NCBI GenBank assembly: GCA_022865445.1
Contig: JALHSX010000105.1
Coordinates: 1 to 5,053 of the forward strand
Direction of reading: 5' to 3'
Length of the DNA: 5,053 nucleotides
Source: Thermoplasmata archaeon
GTDB taxonomy: Archaea > Thermoplasmatota > Thermoplasmata > UBA10834
Shown: piece by piece, positions 1-5,053 of the stretch
How the letters are laid out: each line of letters starts with the position of its first letter
How positions within the stretch are numbered: the first letter of the stretch is position 1
Made by a program: the position numbers and the translations under genes
Notes under the pieces: generated by a model
Database searches by the model: none
What the model saw: the letters and a program-made list of their open reading frames with translations, nothing else
Told to the model about the DNA's origin: nothing

Positions 1-372
1 CACGATGTTGGCGAGAACGCGCTTACGATCGAGAGTGCAATCGTCGTGATTGCGGATGGATGTGACATAACGAAAGGCAGAGGGAGACTGTCCTTCGATC
101 TCGGCAAGCACGACATTCATTCCATTTCAGCGCTGTCGATAGAATCCGTGGACATCTACAAGGGCAAGACGAAGCTGATAGAGATCCATGTCAACATGTC
201 CAACTCAGCCGGAATCTACCAGGTCCAAGAGACACTCGGGAACAAGGTCGCGAAGAGCGTCCTCAGAGACTATGTTGAGATCGTCGCGGACCTCACCCCG
301 TCCAAGGCGCCGCCAGAATTAAGGATCCTGGACAGGATTATCTTCTCCGACGGCAAGTACAAGTACGTTTAG
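1..372 (+). CDS. 3' part of an unrecognised protein gene (C-terminal 123 residues)
   Basis: The reading frame is open from base 1 to a TAG stop at 370-372, giving 123 residues, and its true start lies before the window. A GTG at 46 is in frame, but there is no Shine-Dalgarno site or TATA element before it and the frame is open upstream, so I read this as a 5'-truncated gene. The residues alternate hydrophobic and charged/polar positions, with several short strand-like segments (for example IVVIADG near residues 14-20, IEIHVNMS near 59-66, and YVEIVADL near 91-98), which suggests a mostly beta fold. I see no transmembrane segment, no cysteine cluster and no nucleotide-binding loop, and only one Cys. 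I do not recognise the family and assign no function. Its stop overlaps the stop of the convergent transporter gene by four bases. Confidence is good that it is coding and nil on its role. Confidence 0.65.
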   Translation, partial: HDVGENALTIESAIVVIADGCDITKGRGRLSFDLGKHDIHSISALSIESVDIYKGKTKLIEIHVNMSNSAGIYQVQETLGNKVAKSVLRDYVEIVADLTPSKAPPELRILDRIIFSDGKYKYV

Positions 373-1229
373 AAAGAGAACAGCGGTACAGAGATGAAGA
401 GCATCGCGAGCGCGATGATCTGTCTCAAGTTCAGCTGTTCTTTCAGCCTGGCCTTTGCCACCACGATCGTGAGCAAGGGATAGAGGTTCGTTATCGGAGA
501 GACGATGGATACATTGCCGTTCTGGATGGCCAGGTACAGGGTTATGCCTCCGCCTGCGAGGCACAAGAAGGACAGTTCCAGCAACCATCCGTTCGATTTC
601 GGTCTCTCGAACTTGCCTTTCTCGCGTGCGAGCCAGTAGACGACCCATATCGATGGAACGACCAGGGCGTAGACGCCGATGAAGTTCGTGTCCCCGATAT
701 CGGAGATAGACCCCTTTGCCATGGCCGCGGATGTACCCCAGAAGAAGAGCGAACAGATTGCAAACGCGACCCCGAGGAGCTCGGTCTTCTTCTTGCCGTT
801 GTTTCCATTCCCTGTGGAGTAGGTGAACACCAGCATGCTCATCACGACTAGGACGACGCCGATTCCTTCGCCGAGGCTCATCGTCTCGCCGAGGAAGACG
901 AGGGCGAGCACCACTGTCCAAGGAGCGTATGCGCCGGCAACCGTCCCAACGATGCTCACCTTACCGTGTTTTAGGGACTCGTAGTATGTCACGAACGCGG
1001 CTCCGGAGAGCCCTGCAGCTCCGGCCGCCTGAAGCCAAGTCTCCGCAGGGAATTATCCCGGCCTTCTGAACAAGAACCAGTAGACGAGCCAGATAACGAG
1101 TACGTTGACGCCCAGAAGCAGCAATATGTTGGCTGACGAGACGCTGGTCCTGGTCTCCTTGGCAAGTACCTGTCCGAAGCCATACATGATTATGGTCGCA
1201 ATCGAAAAAGGCAACCACAGGAGCTCCAT
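369..1229 (-). pseudogene. EamA/DMT-family membrane transporter interrupted by one in-frame TAA
   Basis: From ATG at 1229 the minus strand encodes 58 residues (MELLWLPFSIATIIMYGFGQ and onward to FRRPG), then TAA at 1053-1055. The same frame then runs uninterrupted for 227 more codons to TAA at 369-371. Without the internal stop the product would be about 286 residues, the usual EamA length with two five-helix repeats. Repeat 1 spans roughly residues 5-138, including the family-like stretch AYAPWTVVLALVFLGETMS followed by another helix. Repeat 2 spans roughly 150-286, with NVSIVSPITNLYPLLTIVVA as its equivalent and a short final hydrophobic helix. The stop falls in the loop between helices 2 and 3. 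EamA proteins export or import small metabolites across the cytoplasmic membrane; the substrate cannot be told from sequence. The ATG was chosen because a TATA-like element lies about 28 nt upstream and the encoded N-terminus matches the family start. TAA is not the pyrrolysine codon (TAG), so recoding is not an obvious explanation. It is either a fresh pseudogene or a base-call/assembly error. The family call is firm; the loss of function is probable only. Confidence 0.8.
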
Positions 1230-1250
1230 GTTGCGTTCGCATGCCCACGG

Positions 1251-1270
1251 CCTAGATATACCTTTTCGAA
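1251..1270 (-). promoter_or_regulatory. TATA/BRE-like promoter of the EamA gene, leaderless
   Basis: Read on the minus strand, this stretch is TTCGAAAAGGTATATCTAGG: a purine-rich BRE-like part followed by a TATATC core centred near 1257. The core is about 28 nt from the A of the ATG at 1229. Archaeal transcription usually starts 25-28 nt after the TATA centre, so the message probably begins at or next to the ATG. There is no Shine-Dalgarno sequence in the intervening bases. Confidence 0.55.
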
Positions 1271-1300
1271 CGAAATCTGTAGGTTTTGGGGCGCCCGGGG

Positions 1301-1555
1301 TCAGGCGAGTTCCTTGGCCCTTTCATCCTTCTCAAATAGAATCCTTCCATTGTAATCGATCCTAAGGATTCGATGATACGGGATCGTCGCTTCGTCAGTG
1401 TCGAAAAAGCCTCTTCCAAGAGAGATGATGGAGGCCCCGGCGATCTTCTTCACGTTACCTGGAACGCCCCTGTGAACGTACCAGACAATGGCTTCCCTTA
1501 GCGATTCGCCTTTAGTCCAGCGTAGTCGGTTGAGCACATCCCTAGGATACACCAT
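1301..1555 (-). CDS. UPF0248 (DUF504 / MJ1316-type) small protein
   Basis: An 84-residue soluble protein. The match to the archaeal UPF0248 family is visible across the whole length: MVYPRDVLNRLRW at the N-terminus, VWYVHRGVPGN around residues 24-34, and IPYHRILRIDYNGRILFEK around 58-76. Family length is usually about 75-90 residues, so it is complete. The in-frame TTG at 1567 would add four residues. I prefer ATG at 1555 because the family begins at this YPR segment and because the TATA-like element sits about 27 nt before this ATG. The biochemical role is not established. By published domain analysis, the related MJ1316 domain has been predicted to recognise cyclic-phosphate RNA ends and to take part in RNA repair or processing; I infer no more than that. 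Its neighbours (fprA upstream, EamA downstream) give no further clue. The stop is TGA at 1301-1303. Confidence 0.85.
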   Translation of the reverse strand: MVYPRDVLNRLRWTKGESLREAIVWYVHRGVPGNVKKIAGASIISLGRGFFDTDEATIPYHRILRIDYNGRILFEKDERAKELA

Positions 1556-1579
1556 CGCGGTAGACAATCATATGAAGAA

Positions 1580-1593
1580 GATATCTTGATTTC
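1580..1593 (-). promoter_or_regulatory. TATA-like promoter of the UPF0248 gene, leaderless
   Basis: On the minus strand the sequence GAAATCAAGATATC lies 25-38 nt before the ATG at 1555. The GATATC core is centred about 27 nt upstream, with an A-rich BRE-like segment before it. No Shine-Dalgarno site precedes the ATG. The core is a weak TATA match, so the call rests mainly on its position. Confidence 0.4.
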
Positions 1594-1649
1594 GACATCA
1601 TGTGCGAGTGAGGGAAAATGAAGTCGGGGAAATGGTTTTCCAGAGCGCG

Positions 1650-2846
1650 CTAGAGCTGGTCGAGTTTCTCCTCGATCTTGCTCGCCAGGTCGGCGACCTT
1701 GTCGAATTCTGCCTGTTTTGGCGGTCCCTTGACTTCGACAACGCCCAGCACCTCCAGCTTCGAACCCTCGAGCAACGCCTGGATTTGCTTCACGGCGCCA
1801 CCGCTCCATCCGTATGAGGTTAGGACCACACCGTACTTCGTCGGTGCTCTGAGCGTCTTGACAAGCAGGGTCGCATAGGCTGCCACTGGGTGCACGCCCC
1901 CGAGGACGGTCGGCCCTCCGATGACGACCACTGGAGTGTCGACCAGTTCCTTGGCGATATGGCCAACCTCAGTGTTCGTGAGGTCGAACACGTTGACCGA
2001 GATCCCCTTTTTGACAAGCGCCTCGTTGAGCGCCTTGACCATCTTCTCGGTGCTGCCCCACATCGAGACATAGGCGATCATCACTTTCTTCTCCATCTTC
2101 TCTGTGGTCCACTTTTCATACACATCCATTATGACCTTCGGTTCTCTCCAGATGACACCGTGCGATGGGGCGATTATCTTCGGGGCAAGCTTCTTGACCT
2201 TCTCGATCGCGGTCTGGCCAGGCTTCCGGAAGGGCATCATGATCTCGGCGAAATACAGCTTGGCCATGTCCAGAGCCTTCTCGTCTCCGTACTCGTCCGA
2301 ATAGAACGCCCCGCCTGCAAGATGCGAGCCGAAGAAATCACAAGGGAACAGTATTTTGTCCTCCTCGAGGTACGTGAAGATGGTTTCCGGCCAGTGGAGC
2401 CACGGGGCGTCGATGAACTTCAGAGTCTTCCCTCCCAGATCGATCCGCGAGTTCTCGTCCACGACATCGATCCTGGAGGCGTCGATGTCGAAGTACATCA
2501 TCGCGGCCTCTTTCCCCTTCGCGCCTGTGACCAGCTTCGCGTTCTTTGCGATATTCAACACATGCTTTGCCGCATTGGCGTGGTCCGGCTCGGCGTGGTT
2601 CATGATGACATAGTCGATCTTGGTCGGGTCCATGTGCTGAGCGATCTTGTCGACCAGGTCCTTCTCAAAGCCGGGGTTGACCGTGTCAATGAGCGCGGTC
2701 TTGTCCTTCCCCACGATCAGGTAGGCGTTGTAGCTGGTTCCGTGCGGTAGAGGAATCAATCCGTCGAAAAGTCTCCTATTGTAGTCCTTGACTCCCACCC
2801 AAAAGACATTTGGGGCGATGGCTATTGTTCCCATTGACTTGGCCAT
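1650..2846 (-). CDS. fprA: A-type flavodiiron protein (FprA; oxygen/NO reductase, F420H2-oxidase type)
   Basis: The 398-residue protein has the standard two-domain build. Residues about 1-250 are a metallo-beta-lactamase-like domain carrying the diiron site: the H-x-E-x-D-H motif is in NHAEPDHANA (H84, E86, D88, H89), followed by H151 in WLHWPET, D170 in PCDFFGSH and H229 in APSHGV. All expected iron ligands are present, and their spacing matches the known family pattern. Residues about 254-398 are a flavodoxin domain with the FMN phosphate loop SMWGSTEKM (261-269) and the later segments GGPTVLGGVHP and SYGWSGGA. It lacks a C-terminal rubredoxin or flavin-reductase extension, making it the short class A form. 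In anaerobes such proteins reduce O2 to water (some act on NO). In methanogens FprA takes electrons from F420H2; whether that donor applies here is inference. It is cytoplasmic, has no signal peptide and is complete, with ATG start and TAG stop. The start is set by a strong Shine-Dalgarno site. It is divergent from apt. Confidence 0.95.
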   Translation of the reverse strand: MAKSMGTIAIAPNVFWVGVKDYNRRLFDGLIPLPHGTSYNAYLIVGKDKTALIDTVNPGFEKDLVDKIAQHMDPTKIDYVIMNHAEPDHANAAKHVLNIAKNAKLVTGAKGKEAAMMYFDIDASRIDVVDENSRIDLGGKTLKFIDAPWLHWPETIFTYLEEDKILFPCDFFGSHLAGGAFYSDEYGDEKALDMAKLYFAEIMMPFRKPGQTAIEKVKKLAPKIIAPSHGVIWREPKVIMDVYEKWTTEKMEKKVMIAYVSMWGSTEKMVKALNEALVKKGISVNVFDLTNTEVGHIAKELVDTPVVVIGGPTVLGGVHPVAAYATLLVKTLRAPTKYGVVLTSYGWSGGAVKQIQALLEGSKLEVLGVVEVKGPPKQAEFDKVADLASKIEEKLDQL

Positions 2847-2853
2847 AATCTGA

Positions 2854-2859
2854 ACCTCC
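2854..2859 (-). promoter_or_regulatory. Shine-Dalgarno site of fprA
   Basis: The minus strand reads GGAGGT here, seven bases before the ATG at 2846. It is the strongest ribosome binding site in the window and fixes the fprA start. Confidence 0.85.
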
Positions 2860-2880
2860 AGGGTCGGCGAACGTTCCGGG

Positions 2881-2895
2881 GGTTATTAGATTTGA
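2881..2895 (-). promoter_or_regulatory. Possible fprA promoter (AT-rich TATA-like element)
   Basis: The minus strand reads TCAAATCTAATAACC. Its TATA-like part is centred near 2887, which would place the transcript start near 2861 and leave a leader of about 15 nt that just includes the GGAGGT site. An alternative is the AATAAATA element on the same strand at about 2924-2933, which would give a leader near 57 nt. The sequence alone does not decide between them. Confidence 0.35.
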
Positions 2896-2916
2896 CGACG
2901 TCTGTGTTCGAGAGTC

Positions 2917-2932
2917 AGGAAGGTTATTTATT
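2917..2932 (+). promoter_or_regulatory. Probable apt promoter (BRE plus TATA-like element)
   Basis: The plus strand reads AGGAAGGTTATTTATT, a purine-rich BRE-like part followed by an AT-rich core centred near 2928. This predicts a transcript start near 2954 and a leader of about 65 nt before the apt ATG. The core is AT-only on both strands and could also serve fprA. Confidence 0.45.
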
Positions 2933-2962
2933 CCCAAAGTGATTGGCGAGATGCCAAGGCGA

Positions 2963-2997
2963 AGAGCTTTGAACGCAGCCTTGCATTGAAAGCTGCT
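2963..2997 (+). other. Possible hairpin in the apt mRNA leader
   Basis: AGCTTT at 2965-2970 is the exact complement of AAAGCT at 2989-2994. Two more pairs (2963-2964 with 2996-2997) can extend the stem past a one-base bulge at 2995, giving an eight-pair stem with an 18-base loop. It lies inside the predicted 5' leader and ends eight bases before the Shine-Dalgarno region. It could be a coincidental fold; it resembles no riboswitch I know. Confidence 0.25.
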
Positions 2998-3004
2998 CTC
3001 GTGC

Positions 3005-3011
3005 GGGGTGA
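3005..3011 (+). promoter_or_regulatory. Shine-Dalgarno site of apt
   Basis: GGGGTGA lies seven bases before ATG at 3019 and resembles the archaeal GGTGA core. It supports this ATG over the in-frame TTG at 2986, which has no such site. Confidence 0.65.
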
Positions 3012-3018
3012 GCCCATC

Positions 3019-3549
3019 ATGGATTTGAAAACGAAGATAAGGCGGATTCCTGAGCACAAAGGCGTGGTCTTCTGGGACATCACCCCTTTGCTGAAGGACA
3101 GACACGCCTTCAGAGAATGCGTGAGAGGTCTGGCCGATCATTTCAGAGATGAACATGTCGATGTTGTGGTTTCGAACGAGGCCAGGGGTTTCATCATCGG
3201 AGCGCCTGTCGCACATGAACTCGGTGTCGGATTCGTGCCCATAAGGAAGAAAGGCAAGTTGCCCCACAAAGTCGCAAGCATTAGCTACAACAAGGAGTAC
3301 GAGACAGACGTCATCGAGATTCACGAAGATGGGATAAAGCCTGGCGACAGGGTTCTCCTCATAGACGATCTGCTGGCTACAGGAGGGACCATCAAAGCGA
3401 ACGCCGACCTTGTCGAGAAGCTAGGTGGCAAGGTCGTGGGGATGGGCTTTCTCGTAGAGCTGGAATACCTGCGCCCGAGGGAGTATCTGGGCGACAAGTA
3501 TGACATCTACTCGCTGGTCTGCTGCAAGACGACGACAGAGCAAGGCTGA
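3019..3549 (+). CDS. apt: Adenine phosphoribosyltransferase
   Basis: The 176-residue protein catalyses adenine + PRPP to AMP + pyrophosphate, a cytoplasmic purine-salvage step. It matches the Apt family along its length: KIRRIPEHKGVVFWDITPLL near the N-terminus (residues 6-25), SNEARGFIIG (52-61), RKKGKLPHKV (76-85) followed by the Y-x-K-E-Y segment, the PRPP-binding loop VLLIDDLLATGGT (112-124), and the late FLVELEYLRPRE segment. Bacterial Apt proteins are about 170-183 residues, so it is complete. I start it at ATG 3019; the TTG at 2986 would add eleven residues not typical of the family and lacks a ribosome site. The loop before the conserved Arg reads SNEARGF where many bacterial enzymes have a GIEARGF-like segment, a modest deviation. 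Archaeal PRTases sometimes differ in base preference from their label, so adenine specificity is likely but inferred. It is followed 92 bases later by hpt, and together they cover the main purine bases. Confidence 0.9.
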   Translation: MDLKTKIRRIPEHKGVVFWDITPLLKDRHAFRECVRGLADHFRDEHVDVVVSNEARGFIIGAPVAHELGVGFVPIRKKGKLPHKVASISYNKEYETDVIEIHEDGIKPGDRVLLIDDLLATGGTIKANADLVEKLGGKVVGMGFLVELEYLRPREYLGDKYDIYSLVCCKTTTEQG

Positions 3550-3600
3550 GTTGATGGTGGTCTCCGGCTTGGGATGCCTTGACTCCGATGCGGCGAAGCT

Positions 3601-3619
3601 AGAAAAGAAGGTTTAATAT
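3601..3619 (+). promoter_or_regulatory. BRE/TATA promoter of hpt, leaderless
   Basis: The sequence AGAAAAGAAGGTTTAATAT combines a purine-rich BRE-like part with a TTTAATAT core centred at about 3615.5. That centre is 26-27 nt before the A of ATG 3642, exactly where an archaeal transcript would begin at the start codon. No Shine-Dalgarno site is present in between. It is the clearest promoter in the window and shows that hpt need not depend on apt read-through. Confidence 0.7.
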
Positions 3620-3641
3620 CTGGTCGGTCATTGCTTAGGCC

Positions 3642-4199
3642 ATGGCCCTAGAAGCGCTGAAAGCGTCACTTGCTGATTCTCCGGTCGTCAGGCGCGGTGA
3701 CTACGACTACCTCGTGCACCCGATCACGGACGGCATACCGTCCATCGATCCTGTGATCCTCCGCGAAATCACAGATGCAATGGCCGAGATAGGCAACTTC
3801 GACTGCGACCTGATCACCACGATAGAAGCCCTTGGGATTCCTCTCGCGACATGCCTTTCACTGAAGACTGGGAAACCTTTCAACATCGTCAGGAAGAAGA
3901 TGTATGGATTGCCTGGCGAGGTCAGCGTCACTCAGGTGACAGGATACTCGAGATCCGCGCTCTTCATCAACGGTTTGAAGGCCGGAGACAGAGTGGTCGT
4001 CGTTGACGACGTCGTCAGCACGGGCGGGACGCTGTGGGCTCTCGTCGAAGCCCTCAAGTCAATGCAGGTCAAGATCGTCGACATACTCGTTGTGCTCGAG
4101 AAGACGGACAAGAAGGCCGAGATCGAGAGGAAGATCGGGATGCCTATCAAGACCCTGGTCAAGGTCGATGTCGTCAACGGGAAGGTCGTCGTTCTCTGA
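3642..4199 (+). CDS. hpt: Archaeal-type hypoxanthine/guanine phosphoribosyltransferase
   Basis: The 185-residue cytoplasmic enzyme transfers the phosphoribosyl group of PRPP to hypoxanthine or guanine, forming IMP or GMP. It belongs to the archaeal Hpt subfamily, which is built like Apt rather than like bacterial Hpt. Visible signatures are DSPVVRRGDYDYLVHPITDG (residues 12-31), a feature of this subfamily, then the IEALGIPLAT segment (61-70), KPFNIVRKKMYGLPGE (78-93), and the PRPP-binding loop VVVVDDVVSTGGT (118-130). The usual length is about 180-190 residues, so it is complete, ending in TGA. The start at ATG 3642 is fixed by the leaderless promoter. Whether guanine, hypoxanthine or both is used cannot be read from sequence. 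The gene sits between apt and a TctA-like permease on the same strand. Confidence 0.92.
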   Translation: MALEALKASLADSPVVRRGDYDYLVHPITDGIPSIDPVILREITDAMAEIGNFDCDLITTIEALGIPLATCLSLKTGKPFNIVRKKMYGLPGEVSVTQVTGYSRSALFINGLKAGDRVVVVDDVVSTGGTLWALVEALKSMQVKIVDILVVLEKTDKKAEIERKIGMPIKTLVKVDVVNGKVVVL

Positions 4200-4245
4200 T
4201 GTGCAATTTATGAGCGCATCGTTCCATACATCTGACCATATTTGC

Positions 4246-4264
4246 TGATAAAAGGGCATTAATT
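4246..4264 (+). promoter_or_regulatory. Possible promoter of the TctA-like permease gene
   Basis: GATAAAAGGGCATTAATT contains a purine-rich segment followed by an AT-rich core centred near 4260. It would start a transcript near 4287, giving a leader of about 42 nt before the GTG start. It is a moderate match only. Apart from this element and the ribosome site, I see nothing else in the 129 bases between hpt and the permease gene. Confidence 0.35.
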
Positions 4265-4312
4265 CACGCCCCAGCGAATGCTTAGTGCAGTGTGCGCGCG
4301 TAACTAGAATCC

Positions 4313-4317
4313 AGGAG
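4313..4317 (+). promoter_or_regulatory. Shine-Dalgarno site of the permease gene
   Basis: AGGAG lies eleven bases before GTG 4329, a somewhat long spacing. An in-frame TAG at 4305-4307 leaves GTG 4329 as the only usual start codon before the conserved N-terminal region. Confidence 0.45.
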
Positions 4318-4328
4318 TTTGTCGGCAT

Positions 4329-5053
4329 GTGTTCGAGCTCGGCCTGCTTCTGTCGCTCGGGCTTTCCGCACTCGCGGGGTTCCTCCTAGGATTCCCAGCA
4401 GGCCTCGTGCCCGGGCTTCACATGAACAACCTCGCGGCCGCGGTGACTGCCTATGGCGGCGCGTCTGTGGTTGTCTTCGGGGCACTTGGCGACGCCATGG
4501 GAGCCGGTGCTGGCGTTCTCTTGATCGCGTGCTTCATATCCGCGGCTCTGATCGCTCACCTGTTTGCCAGTTCGATCACGTCCACATATGTCGGCATTCC
4601 CTCTGAGGACGTCGTCTCAGTTCTTCCAGCGCACAGGCTGGCTATGGCTGGCCTTGGCCCGATTGCGGTCCGGTCTTCGGTTGATGGGGCTCTGGCTGGC
4701 GTGGTCGTGTCGTCGTTGCTCCTCTTCCCGGTCTGTTTCATGATGGGCCCGCCTTTGGGGATCTACGAGATTCTCAGGAAGGTCATGTTTTTCGTGATCG
4801 TCATCTTCTCGGCGGTCCTTCTTCTCTCTGAGGGGTTCTCTGGTGTTCGCTTCCGAGCGAAGGCTCATCGGCCCATCCGCAAGGTCATGGGTGCTGTCAT
4901 CGTCTTTTCACTGGCTGGCATTCTCGGCATCGTGGTATTCAGGACGAACTACTACGCGTGTCATGTTCCAGATCTGCCATGGCTTCCTGGCAACTTCGTG
5001 CCGAGGTCATCGCTTCTCCTGCCGATGTTTGCAGGGCTGTTCGGAATTCCCGG
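4329..5053 (+). CDS. TctA-like (tripartite tricarboxylate transporter permease family) membrane protein, 5' part
   Basis: An open frame begins with GTG at 4329 and runs off the window, giving 241 residues of a family usually nearer 400 or more. It is strongly hydrophobic, with about six membrane segments visible: around residues 3-30, 45-55, 60-80, 118-140, 151-167 and 187-204. The TctA-type signature is LLGFPAGLVPGLHMNNLAAA (residues 19-38). It is followed by the SVLPAHRLAMAGLGPIAV segment (97-114) and, near the end, SLLLPMFAGLFGIP (228-241), which looks like the second pseudo-repeat of the archaeal branch. Bacterial TctA works with a small subunit and a periplasmic binding protein in carboxylate uptake. 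Archaeal relatives often stand alone and their substrate is unknown; no partner gene is visible before it. The start is a non-ATG codon with a weakly spaced ribosome site, so it is less certain than the family. A frame-shifted ATG at 4327 overlaps it but does not lead into this product. Confidence 0.85.
   Translation, partial: MFELGLLLSLGLSALAGFLLGFPAGLVPGLHMNNLAAAVTAYGGASVVVFGALGDAMGAGAGVLLIACFISAALIAHLFASSITSTYVGIPSEDVVSVLPAHRLAMAGLGPIAVRSSVDGALAGVVVSSLLLFPVCFMMGPPLGIYEILRKVMFFVIVIFSAVLLLSEGFSGVRFRAKAHRPIRKVMGAVIVFSLAGILGIVVFRTNYYACHVPDLPWLPGNFVPRSSLLLPMFAGLFGIP

Noticed and set aside
319..921. Minus-strand frame of 200 codons overlapping the EamA gene
   Set aside because: The product is a low-complexity, Arg-rich shadow of the transporter in another frame, with no membrane segments or family features.
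1053..1055. Recoding of the internal stop as pyrrolysine
   Set aside because: Pyrrolysine is read from TAG and this codon is TAA, so the pathway does not apply.
961..1248. Minus-strand frame of 95 codons as a bridge for a frameshift at the start of the EamA gene
   Set aside because: Its translation shows no EamA features. The real N-terminus is in the same frame as the rest of the gene, so the lesion is a stop codon and not a frameshift.
1289..1296. GGGCGCCC palindrome just after the UPF0248 stop, considered as a terminator
   Set aside because: It has no loop and no T-run follows it on the minus strand, so neither a bacterial-type nor a T-tract archaeal terminator is supported.
1890..2750. 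Open reading frame of 286 codons on the plus strand, antisense to fprA
   Set aside because: It lies wholly within the firmly identified fprA gene. Its translation is rich in Arg, His, Asp and Val without any fold or motif, as expected for the antisense frame of a GC-rich gene.
2986..3018. In-frame TTG start extending Apt by eleven residues
   Set aside because: There is no ribosome site before it, the added residues are not typical of the family, and ATG 3019 has a well-spaced GGGGTGA.
4319..4606. Plus-strand frame of 95 codons rich in Arg and Cys
   Set aside because: It overlaps the start of the TctA-like permease in a different frame. The permease frame contains the recognisable GLVPGLHMNN signature.

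Overview
The window looks like archaeal chromosome, most likely an anaerobic euryarchaeon of the Thermoplasmatota/methanogen-related kind. That assignment is inference from four things: an archaeal-type hypoxanthine/guanine phosphoribosyltransferase, an archaeal-type TctA permease, a UPF0248 (DUF504) protein, and TATA/BRE-like promoters placed about 27 nt before ATG codons that have no Shine-Dalgarno site. An oxygen-reducing flavodiiron protein fits an anaerobe that meets oxygen occasionally. Base composition is moderately GC-rich and even. I see no insertion sequence, CRISPR array, rRNA or tRNA.

Layout. Positions 1-372 (+) hold the 3' end of a gene I do not recognise. It meets, tail to tail with a 4-base overlap, an EamA/DMT-family membrane transporter on the minus strand (369-1229) that is full length except for one in-frame TAA after codon 58. 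Upstream of that on the same strand are a small UPF0248 protein (1301-1555) and an A-type flavodiiron protein, fprA (1650-2846). A 172-base intergenic region then separates fprA from a divergent plus-strand block: adenine phosphoribosyltransferase apt (3019-3549), hypoxanthine/guanine phosphoribosyltransferase hpt (3642-4199), and a TctA-like permease that starts with GTG at 4329 and runs off the window end.

How the genes fit together. apt and hpt are two purine-salvage enzymes that use PRPP to convert free bases to nucleotides; each seems to have its own promoter. fprA, divergent from apt, is a soluble oxidoreductase for detoxifying oxygen (possibly nitric oxide). The minus-strand genes are co-directional, but each is preceded by its own TATA-like element, so they need not form one operon. 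Translation signals are mixed: hpt, the UPF0248 gene and the EamA gene look leaderless, while fprA, apt and the permease have Shine-Dalgarno sites.

I do not see a new multi-gene system here. The observation most worth checking is the transporter gene interrupted by a single in-frame TAA, because both halves are otherwise intact and in the same frame. No gene-free stretch exceeds about 175 bases.
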